A stretch of 21,872 bases of DNA, taken from Archaeoglobaceae archaeon. GTDB taxonomy: Archaea > Halobacteriota > Archaeoglobi > Archaeoglobales > Archaeoglobaceae. A program made the translations under genes and the position numbers. The stretch is from assembly GCA_025059545.1 (NCBI GenBank), contig JANXDJ010000016.1:1-21872 (forward strand). Direction: 5' to 3'. Of the stretch, positions 1 to 6,801 are shown piece after piece; position 1 is the first letter of the stretch; each line of letters begins with the position of its first letter. Under the pieces are notes generated by a model that had not been told where the DNA came from, ran no database searches, and was given only the letters and a program-made list of their open reading frames with translations.

Positions 1-17
1 AACAAGTATTAGTTTTT
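1..17 (+). CRISPR. Probable partial spacer at the window edge
   Basis: The 17 bases before the first complete repeat match the 3' part of a spacer in position and length (spacers here are 34-40 nt). They show nothing like the long AT-rich leader that should precede the first repeat, although 17 bases is too short to exclude it. The array therefore probably continues upstream of the window. Confidence 0.6.
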
Positions 18-1998
18 GTAGCAATCGAAGAACCCTGAAAACGGGTATTGAAAGAAAACTGTTAACAACCTGTTAACAGAAATAAATAATAACGTAGCAA
101 TCGAAGAACCCTGAAAACGGGTATTGAAAGCATGCACGTAGTAATATACTTGATAAGTGTCTACAAACTGTAGCAATCGAAGAACCCTGAAAACGGGTAT
201 TGAAAGACCTCCAAAAAATAAAATTAATCAACATCTCTTCTGGGGTAGCAATCGAAGAACCCTGAAAACGGGTATTGAAAGCTGTTTTCTCGGGTATTCC
301 GATCAGGTCGGATGGTTCGTAGCAATCGAAGAACCCTGAAAACGGGTATTGAAAGTCGCCGATAGACTGCATACAACTCCACATTTTTCCCACGTAGCAA
401 TCGAAGAACCCTGAAAACGGGTATTGAAAGACAAAGCGCTTATTTACATTCACGCACCCGAAGAGGCGTAGCAATCGAAGAACCCTGAAAACGGGTATTG
501 AAAGAAAATCATCACTATCCCCCTCTTTGCCGTCAGGAATTACGTAGCAATCGAAGAACCCTGAAAACGGGTATTGAAAGTAGCTAGTTCTTCGCAGAAC
601 TCGTAACAAAACACATATATGTAGCAATCGAAGAACCCTGAAAACGGGTATTGAAAGATTTACTTCCAATGGAAGTATAGATAGCTTATTTACCGTAGCA
701 ATCGAAGAACCCTGAAAACGGGTATTGAAAGCGCTTTCAAAGACTTTTTCGAATATCGCTTTCATCTCAGTAGCAATCGAAGAACCCTGAAAACGGGTAT
801 TGAAAGCTACCGCTATATCGTTCACCGCACTTTTACCCACATATGTAGCAATCGAAAAACCCTGAAAACGGGTATTGAAAGTCTATGCTTTCTACTATTA
901 TAACTCGTCTATTAATCATGTAGCAATCGAAGAACCCTGAAAACGGGTATTGAAAGATGGCTACTGGAATTTTTTAGTTGTTCTTCAGGCACACGTAGCA
1001 ATCGAAGAACCCTGAAAACGGGTATTGAAAGATGTCCCATGCACCTCTACCTCTACCCACCTCGGGTAGCAATCGAAGAACCCTGAAAACGGGTATTGAA
1101 AGTTTAAGGCAAAGCAATGATGAAAAGCATAAACAGTTAGTAGCAATCGAAGAACCCTGAAAACGGGTATTGAAAGAACGTATCTCCCCAAACTGCCGTA
1201 ATTCCTTCTTTACAGTAGCAATCGAAGAACCCTGAAAACGGGTATTGAAAGGGCATCACTACGCATATTCCTTTGCTCGGCTCACCGTAGTAGCAATCGA
1301 AGAACCCTGAAAACGGGTATTGAAAGATTTGGTCCAACATACCCTTTGGAATTCTAACAAGAAGTAGCAATCGAAGAACCCTGAAAACGGGTATTGAAAG
1401 AAACGAGTAAAACAAGTTTTGCATGTCGCAATCATAACGTAGCAATCGAAGAACCCTGAAAACGGGTATTGAAAGCATTTCATTTAAAAAATAATAATAA
1501 CGCAATCCAAAACGTAGCAATCGAAGAACCCTGAAAACGGGTATTGAAAGACGGTTGTCTACACATCCCCCTTAAAGAGTCAAAAGTAGCAATCGAAGAA
1601 CCCTGAAAACGGGTATTGAAAGTTAACATTTCCATTCTCCAAACTTTTCATAAACTCCTCGTAGCAATCGAAGAACCCTGAAAACGGGTATTGAAAGAAT
1701 TATAAATTCTGGCTCAGCGTTCGCAATAGAAAGAGGTAGCAATCGAAGAACCCTGAAAACGGGTATTGAAAGCTCACTCGGCATTATGAACGTTGCATTT
1801 AAGTGTTTAGTAGCAATCGAAGAACCCTGAAAACGGGTATTGAAAGGGCACCCAGCCACTGCGCAGTTGTTGGGGCTTCAGCCCGTAGCAATCGAAGAAC
1901 CCTGAAAACGGGTATTGAAAGTGAATATTGTCATTCCCTCTGTCGTTAAATCAAATTTTTTGTAGCAATCGGAAAACCCTGAAAACGGGTATTGAAAG
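18..1998 (+). CRISPR. CRISPR array, 27 repeats of 37 nt, 26 complete spacers, truncated at left edge
   Basis: A 37-nt repeat beginning GTAGCAATCG and ending CGGGTATTGAAAG occurs 27 times, starting at 18, 94, 170, 245, 319, 394, 468, 544, 621, 695, 770, 845, 920, 995, 1066, 1140, 1215, 1290, 1364, 1439, 1514, 1586, 1661, 1736, 1810, 1885 and 1962. Spacers are 34-40 nt, mostly 37-39, and I saw no duplicates. Each repeat can fold a short ACCC/GGGT stem around a TGAAAAC loop. The ATTGAAAG end is the classic 8-nt crRNA 5' handle of archaeal type I/III systems, so transcription should run left to right. Twenty-five repeats are identical; repeat 12 has one change and repeat 27 has two. Decay at the right end fits a trailer there and a leader left of the window. 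No cas gene lies in the window, so the subtype cannot be settled. Confidence 0.99.
1962..1998 (+). repeat. Degenerate terminal CRISPR repeat (trailer end)
   Basis: The last repeat differs from the consensus at repeat position 11 (A to G) and position 13 (G to A). The stem and the ATTGAAAG end are intact. A mutated final repeat is the usual mark of the leader-distal end, which supports left-to-right transcription. Repeat 12 (845-881) carries the same position-13 change alone. Confidence 0.9.
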
Positions 1999-2385
1999 CT
2001 CTTATTAATCACAGCCAACAGCAAATAGCGCTCAAAACATGAAGGAGAGCTATTCCTTTAGTATTTACTAAAGTTAGATTTTTAAAACTCCAAAGATAGA
2101 ACGAAATCCTATAACTTAGAAATGATATAAAAAGTTTTAATTCGAAAAAAGAGGGCTTTTAAGACCAAATTTTAAGGCTTCCTACGGAATTTCTCGATTT
2201 AGTGGGATGTGAAGCGGAGATCTATCGAGTTAAAGATGGCTTTTTTGTGAGGATTCCAGAAGTTGGCAACTCTAAAATCGGAAAAGAGGATAAAAATATC
2301 TAAAATTCAAATCGAAAATCAGGCGGTCTAAAAAAGAGAGAATCCAAAGAGAATTTTCCCAATGCTTCAGATCTTCATAAAATAT
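1999..2385. other. CRISPR trailer / intergenic region
   Basis: About 390 bp of AT-rich DNA lies between the last repeat and tRNA-Val. No further repeat copy or cas gene is visible. The only structure I can support is a stop-free frame at 2163-2303 (listed separately) that may be the remains of a small antitoxin-like gene. Confidence 0.6.
2163..2303 (+). pseudogene. Possible remnant of a small antitoxin-like gene
   Basis: A stop-free frame of 46 codons ends at TAA 2301-2303 and reads protein-like: ILRLPTEFLDL, then EAEIYRVKDGFFVRIPE, then a charged tail. The RLP-x-EF opening and the 'E-x-YRV-DGF-V' middle resemble small archaeal VapB/AbrB-like antitoxins (recalled style, not a database match). 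A stop codon (TAA) directly precedes the frame and there is no ATG; the only conventional start would be GTG at 2202, giving 33 residues without the RLP segment. No toxin (PIN-domain) gene follows; the next feature is a tRNA on the other strand. I read it as a decayed gene, but a chance open frame is possible. Confidence 0.3.
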
Positions 2386-2457
2386 GGGCTCGCCCGGATT
2401 CGAACCGGGGAACTTCGCCGTGTCAAGGCGACGTCATAACCGCTAGACCACGAGCCC
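2385..2457 (-). tRNA. tRNA-Val (anticodon GAC)
   Basis: The minus strand folds into a complete cloverleaf. The acceptor GGGCTCG pairs with CGAGCCC, with discriminator A at 2385. The D arm is GTC/GAC, the anticodon stem TCGCC/GGCGA holds loop TTGACAC (anticodon GAC, valine GUC/GUU), the variable loop is 5 nt, and the T arm is CCCGG-TTCGAAT-CCGGG. No intron and no encoded CCA are seen. It starts 22 bp after the gatE stop on the same strand, so it could be cut from the gatE transcript or have its own promoter inside the gatE tail. Confidence 0.97.
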
Positions 2458-2479
2458 TAAAAAGCGTAGTATTTTTGAC

Positions 2480-4330
2480 TTATGAATTTTGCGGTTCGAG
2501 CTCTTTTATTTTCTTCACTATTGCTTCTCTAAGCTTCTCCGCAATGACCTTTCCGTCTACCTTGCCTCTGAATTCACCCATAACTATTCCCATCAATGGC
2601 TTGAAAGCATTCTCTCCTTTTTCAGCGATCAGTTCCTTCTTTTCATCAACGAGCTTTTGAATGAAACTATCTATGTCGCTTTTCGAACCAATAACCCTCT
2701 TAACTTCATCCTTACTTGCAGATGGTCTCTCGATCAGGAATTTCAGAGCATTCTCAGCACCTTCTTTTGCAATTTCTCCATCTCTGACCATCTCTAAAAC
2801 CATTTTGAAGTGCTTCTCTTTGAGAAGATCGACGTTACAGTTCTCTCTCCTAAGCTCAGTTGGAATGACGTGCAAAACCCTCGCAACAATTGTTGCTGGT
2901 AGCGAGTCTATGAATTCCTCAAAAAGTTTGAAGAACTTTGAATCGGCTATTTCAAAGGCTAAATCTGGAGACAAGAATTTCTCATATCTCTTCGCTCTCT
3001 CTTCTATCAACTCGGGTATCTCCACATCGAGATCACCATGGGAGAATACGGGTGGCACGTCTGTTTCCGGATACATCCTCGCAGATCCCGGAAGTGGGCG
3101 AAGATAAGAAGTAGTTGCATCTTCATTGGCTTTTCTCGTCTCTTCTGGCACACCTAAGAAGCAATACTTTGCTCTTTCAACAATTCTTCGCAAAGCTCTT
3201 TCGACCCTCTCCGGATCTCCAGCTCCGAATACAATTGCATCTCTTTCAGAAGCTCCTAATTTTTTTCTAAGCTCATTTACTTCTTCAGCAGTTATCCCAT
3301 AAGCGGGAAGCTCATCCGTGTGAAATATTCCACCCAAGCCAAAAGCTCTCGCTATATCTGCAAACTCGCTTCCAAGTCTTCTCCCTGGCTGAATTTCTCT
3401 ACCAACAACTCCAGCAAAATTTTTTAGCAAAATAGCCTTAACATCTTTTCCTTTTAGGATCTTGGATTTTGTGTTCTTGAAAAGATCTGTTACATCGAAA
3501 ATTTTCTCGATTACTTGAGCACTTCTTTTCTGCAATTCATCCTTAATTTTCAGCAGAGTTAACTGCCTTAAGACTTCGTATTCAACTACTTTATCAATTA
3601 GATCGAGCTCCTGAACTCCTTTTATCTCAACTCTCGCTCCATCTTTTATGCTTATGTTCACGTCTTGTCTTATCGTCCCTATTCCCCTTTTTACTTTTCC
3701 AGTCGATCTTAGAATCATTCCGAGTTTCTTTGCAGTCTCTTTTGCTATCTCAGGAGATCTTATATCTGCCTTAGTTCCTATTTCGATCAGAGGAATTCCC
3801 AATCTATCTAAGGAGTAAACTGTAAATCCTTCTCCTTCCTCTATTTTCCTGCAAGCCTCCTCTTCAAGACAAAGCGTTCCTATACCAATTTTTTCCCCTT
3901 TAACCTCTATTTCTCCATCCACGGCAACCAATGCGGTTCTTTGAAAACCAGTTGTGTTGCTACCATCAATCACTATTTTCCTCATAACATGGATCTCATC
4001 GAGAATCGTCATTTTTAGCATCTTTGCAACCTGAATAGCTATTTTCAACGCTTCTCTGTTCATTTCAGTCGGTGGTTCTTCATCCGCCTCGACAAGACAG
4101 GTCGAATCATAGAACTTATACAAGAACTTCTTTCTTCTTTCGACTTCTTCTCTTGCCGCTCTATCTTCTTCACCCATTTCGCTTTTCTTAAGTCTCAAAT
4201 ATCTCTTTATCTCAAGCTTTGACTCTTCAGAGGACTCTGTAGGACACTTACAGAATAGTTTCTCCTTAGTATCGAGCTGTTGATGGATCTCGATCCCAAC
4301 TTTCAAACCGTGCCACTTCTCTTCAGACAT
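2480..4330 (-). CDS. gatE: Glutamyl-tRNA(Gln) amidotransferase subunit E
   Basis: GatE is the archaea-specific, GatB-related subunit of the GatDE amidotransferase. It binds tRNA(Gln) mischarged with glutamate, phosphorylates the glutamyl group with ATP and converts it to Gln-tRNA(Gln) using ammonia from GatD. The 616-residue length is normal for the family. The N-terminus has the GatB/GatE signature GLKVGIEIHQQLDT followed by KLFCKCP (about residues 9-30). The middle (about 300-420) corresponds to the AspRS-type insert that separates GatE from GatB, and the C-terminal ~130 residues match the helical/YqeY-like tRNA-binding tail ending in FKPLMGIVMGEFRGKVDG and an EKLREAI helix. The ATG at 4330 overlaps the preceding E1-like gene by 28 bp, so the genes are probably translated together. 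gatD is not in the window. tRNA-Val follows directly. Confidence 0.97.
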   Translation of the reverse strand: MSEEKWHGLKVGIEIHQQLDTKEKLFCKCPTESSEESKLEIKRYLRLKKSEMGEEDRAAREEVERRKKFLYKFYDSTCLVEADEEPPTEMNREALKIAIQVAKMLKMTILDEIHVMRKIVIDGSNTTGFQRTALVAVDGEIEVKGEKIGIGTLCLEEEACRKIEEGEGFTVYSLDRLGIPLIEIGTKADIRSPEIAKETAKKLGMILRSTGKVKRGIGTIRQDVNISIKDGARVEIKGVQELDLIDKVVEYEVLRQLTLLKIKDELQKRSAQVIEKIFDVTDLFKNTKSKILKGKDVKAILLKNFAGVVGREIQPGRRLGSEFADIARAFGLGGIFHTDELPAYGITAEEVNELRKKLGASERDAIVFGAGDPERVERALRRIVERAKYCFLGVPEETRKANEDATTSYLRPLPGSARMYPETDVPPVFSHGDLDVEIPELIEERAKRYEKFLSPDLAFEIADSKFFKLFEEFIDSLPATIVARVLHVIPTELRRENCNVDLLKEKHFKMVLEMVRDGEIAKEGAENALKFLIERPSASKDEVKRVIGSKSDIDSFIQKLVDEKKELIAEKGENAFKPLMGIVMGEFRGKVDGKVIAEKLREAIVKKIKELEPQNS

Positions 4331-4902
4331 ACCTTCTTTATTCCCTCCTTCAGATCAACAAGAATCGCCTCAGGAGCCAAAACAGGCTTTTGTCCAGCAA
4401 GAGTTTTCATAACCTCCAATGCCTGAAGTCCACAAGTGATGGCATAGCTGATCGGATCTTTTCCCATCTTCGGATACTCCAATTCCCAGAATTTCACTCC
4501 ATCTGGTAAAAAAGTTGTCACGAGATCTGGAACAAAAGGAATGCCTATTTCCTCTGCTATTTTCGATATTTCAAGCATTTTTTTGTGGGCTATTACCAGA
4601 TCTGCACCTTTAATGATCCTCTTTAGCTCTGTGCGATCCTCTGGGAGCAAATAAGAGACCACACAGCTTTCATCAGATCTTGGGCTCACAATATCGTATT
4701 GGTTTGCCTCCAAAGGATCGAGAGTGCAGTCAACGAGTGTGTCAATTTGTGAAACAAAGTCGGAGATGTATCGAATGCATCCAATTCCTGATCGCCAAAG
4801 AAGCTCAAGCATCATTCTGCTTCCAACAACTACGATGCTATACTTTTCAAGATAATCTATTTTCTGGTTCTCCATCAAAGATTGCCAGAATATGTGCTTC
4901 AT
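4303..4902 (-). CDS. ThiF/E1-like Rossmann protein with degenerate nucleotide-binding loop
   Basis: This 199-residue protein looks like a shortened member of the ThiF/MoeB/HesA (E1-like adenylyltransferase) superfamily. A strand-turn-helix begins at YSIVVVGSRMMLELLWRSGI (about residues 21-40), where a normal E1 would have GxGxxG. A second strand, TLVDCTLDPLEANQYDIV, follows. The end, SYAITCGLQALEVMKTLAG plus LVDL, is the typical ThiF-family C-terminal helix and strand. The Gly-rich loop, the zinc CxxC pairs and an obvious catalytic cysteine context are missing, so ATP-dependent adenylation may be lost. It sits between fbp (ATGA, 4-bp overlap) and gatE (28-bp overlap), so it is clearly co-translated with them. 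An internal ATG at 4875 is an alternative start. Family assignment is moderate; function unknown. Confidence 0.8.
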   Translation of the reverse strand: MKHIFWQSLMENQKIDYLEKYSIVVVGSRMMLELLWRSGIGCIRYISDFVSQIDTLVDCTLDPLEANQYDIVSPRSDESCVVSYLLPEDRTELKRIIKGADLVIAHKKMLEISKIAEEIGIPFVPDLVTTFLPDGVKFWELEYPKMGKDPISYAITCGLQALEVMKTLAGQKPVLAPEAILVDLKEGIKKVCLKRSGTV

Positions 4903-6005
4903 AATTGCTCAAATCTTCCCTTAAGACTATCAAGAACCTTTGGTAGAGTTGTATATTCCATTTCCTCTGCCGAGAGTCTGTGAGGTTCAAAAGGTCCATG
5001 TCTGCGTATATAATCTGCAATCTCGTTTGCCTTCTGTCTCGCGGGATCAAACGCTGGATCGTCGAACAAGTCTACAGGACCGACTAGCTTACCATTGCAC
5101 AGCTGAAAACCAGCAGAGATGCATCTTGGCGGTCCATCGAAGCGGGTGCATTTGGAATATCTAAAAGGCACAGGCATTATCGGTCCATTATGGCTTCCAC
5201 GCATCCATCCGCTAACCAAATGAGGAAATGCAAAAGCTTCAAGAATTTCCCCGACTGCAGGCAAGCCACTTTGAGCTCTAACAATTGCAACTGGATCGTC
5301 TTTGCCAACGTATTCTCCAGCAACTTGATAGAGCTTTTCAGTGCTTATAACTGCTACAGGCTCTTCAGCTGGCAATTTTCCGCCTTTTGGATAAACTCTT
5401 TTTATTACAAATCTGCTTTTGGCTCCGATTAAAGCAAGAATGCTATAGAGCTCCTCTGGACAACGCATAAAGACTCTTCTGTGCTCCAATATGTCCCAAA
5501 TTTCGAATACAAAGCCAGAATGCATTGAAGGATCTATTACAAGCCCAGCGGTGTTGAAGGGATCTGCAAAGATCCTAAATATTGGTAAATTAAATGCTCC
5601 GGGCTCGGTTTTATCCATCATAAAAACAATTAATGGCTCCGCTTTTCTTTCCGTGAATTCTATTTCTGCAATTCCAGGTCCCAAACCCCTAATGTTCCCA
5701 GAAAAAGCATCTTTAAGCAGATCTTGTCCCGCTCCGTATAGCTTCATTTCCTTAGCTTTGTCAGCACACTTTTTGAAAACATCCCACGCCAATCCATGGA
5801 TTTCTTGGCTGTCTACCCCTCTTTTATGAGTCATGAGCAGTTCGAGATCGTCGCCCGCATTGAAAACACGGAAATCAATTATTTTTCCGGTTTCTATCGC
5901 ATTTCTCAAGCTTTCTTCAGCCAATTTCTTTATCTCTTCCGGAACAATAGAATGTCCGGCGACACTTCCTACATCCGCTTTTATCAAGGAGACAGTAACC
6001 TTCAT
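4899..6005 (-). CDS. fbp: Fructose-1,6-bisphosphate aldolase/phosphatase (bifunctional, archaeal type)
   Basis: This is the heat-stable archaeal gluconeogenic enzyme that both condenses triose phosphates to fructose-1,6-bisphosphate and removes the 1-phosphate to give fructose-6-phosphate. At 368 residues it has the family length. The N-terminus MKVTVSLIKADVGSVAGHS carries the metal ligands Asp11 and His18, and GDDLELLMTH carries Asp52/Asp53. GEYVGKDDP gives the Tyr232-x2-Lys235 pair expected of the aldolase Schiff-base lysine and its tyrosine. GWMRGSHNGPIMPVP (267-280) and EMEYTTLP (Tyr351) are further signatures. It is the first gene of the minus-strand operon fbp / E1-like / gatE. A TATA-like TTTAAATTAT centred about 24 bp upstream of the ATG predicts a leaderless start. 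Confidence 0.98.
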   Translation of the reverse strand: MKVTVSLIKADVGSVAGHSIVPEEIKKLAEESLRNAIETGKIIDFRVFNAGDDLELLMTHKRGVDSQEIHGLAWDVFKKCADKAKEMKLYGAGQDLLKDAFSGNIRGLGPGIAEIEFTERKAEPLIVFMMDKTEPGAFNLPIFRIFADPFNTAGLVIDPSMHSGFVFEIWDILEHRRVFMRCPEELYSILALIGAKSRFVIKRVYPKGGKLPAEEPVAVISTEKLYQVAGEYVGKDDPVAIVRAQSGLPAVGEILEAFAFPHLVSGWMRGSHNGPIMPVPFRYSKCTRFDGPPRCISAGFQLCNGKLVGPVDLFDDPAFDPARQKANEIADYIRRHGPFEPHRLSAEEMEYTTLPKVLDSLKGRFEQL

Positions 6006-6048
6006 GTGTTGAATTTTGCGTAAATAATTTAAACTTTAAGGTTTTGAA
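6006..6048. promoter_or_regulatory. Divergent promoter between fbp and the KaiC-like gene
   Basis: Only 43 bp separate the two divergent ATGs. The central AT-rich core (about 6021-6034, TAAATAATTTAAAC) can serve as a TATA box in both directions. For fbp it lies about 24 bp before the ATG. For the KaiC-like gene it lies too close to the first ATG (6049) but suits transcription starting near 6054 and translation from the next ATG at 6067. Confidence 0.55.
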
Positions 6049-6066
6049 ATGCTTAGTGTGATAATT

Positions 6067-6801
6067 ATGCTGGAAAGGGTGCCTACTGGTATACCCGGTT
6101 TTGATGAACTCTGTGAAGGTGGTCTTTTAAGGGACAGAAGCTACCTTATTTCTGGAACATCAGGCTCAGGAAAGACTGTATTTGCGATGCAGTATTTAGT
6201 TAACGGAATTAAGCAATTTAAAGAACCCGGAATATTTGTCGCTACAGAAGAGAGACCACAACATCTCAGAGAGCACTTTATGAGTTTTGGATGGGATCTT
6301 GAAAAGTTAGAAGACGAAAATATGCTTGCAATTATTGATGCAACATCTACAAAGATCGGCTTACCATCTGAAGAAAGATACATCGATCTACGACCATTTG
6401 ATACGAGATCACTTCTTGATCAAGTAATAACGATTCAAGACGAGATTGGAGCAAGAAGAGCAGTATTGGATTCCACAACATCAATCGGATTCACGATTTC
6501 AGATCCCGCAAAATTCAGAGTAGAACTGCTAAAGATCTCAACCACTATGGAGATTTTAGGCTTGACTTCATTACTAACCTGTGAAGTGATCGAAAATGGA
6601 CCTGACAGGATAAGTAGATTTGGCATTGAAAACTTCGTAGTTGAAGGCACAATTGTGCTCTACTACGCAAGAGTTGAGAACACGAGAATAAGGAGCCTCG
6701 AGATTTTCAAAATGCGTGGTACAAGTCACAGTAAGAAAATTCATCCATTTGAAATAACGAATAAAGGAATAATCGTTTATTCAAAGGAAGAAGTGCTTTA
6801 A
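6067..6801 (+). CDS. Single-domain KaiC/RadA-like ATPase
   Basis: This RecA-fold ATPase of the KaiC-like family widespread in archaea opens with the family signature ERVPTGIPGFDEL-x2-GGL. Walker A is GTSGSGKT (residues 30-37 from this start). The catalytic glutamate pair is in ATEERP (about 61-62) and Walker B is AVLDSTT (Asp about 135). Only one KaiC domain is present, giving 244 residues, and there is no second ATPase domain and no obvious autophosphorylation Ser-Thr pair. I chose ATG 6067 over ATG 6049 because family members start just before ERVPTG and because the TATA core is too close to 6049; the longer form adds six residues. Related proteins act in signalling or DNA-linked regulation; the specific role here is unknown. 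Its stop overlaps the stop of the convergent VWA gene by 3 bp. Confidence 0.92.
   Translation: MLERVPTGIPGFDELCEGGLLRDRSYLISGTSGSGKTVFAMQYLVNGIKQFKEPGIFVATEERPQHLREHFMSFGWDLEKLEDENMLAIIDATSTKIGLPSEERYIDLRPFDTRSLLDQVITIQDEIGARRAVLDSTTSIGFTISDPAKFRVELLKISTTMEILGLTSLLTCEVIENGPDRISRFGIENFVVEGTIVLYYARVENTRIRSLEIFKMRGTSHSKKIHPFEITNKGIIVYSKEEVL

Noticed and set aside
73..1859. Long open frames on the minus strand across the CRISPR array, with repeated FNTRFQGSSIAT, LSIPVFRVLRLL or FQYPFSGFFDCY peptides
   Set aside because: These are the CRISPR repeat translated in its three minus-strand frames. The 37-nt repeat has no stop in that direction, so frames stay open by chance.
2661..3107. 148-codon plus-strand frame
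   Set aside because: Shadow of gatE on the opposite strand; Ser-rich, with no promoter or start signal and no recognisable family.
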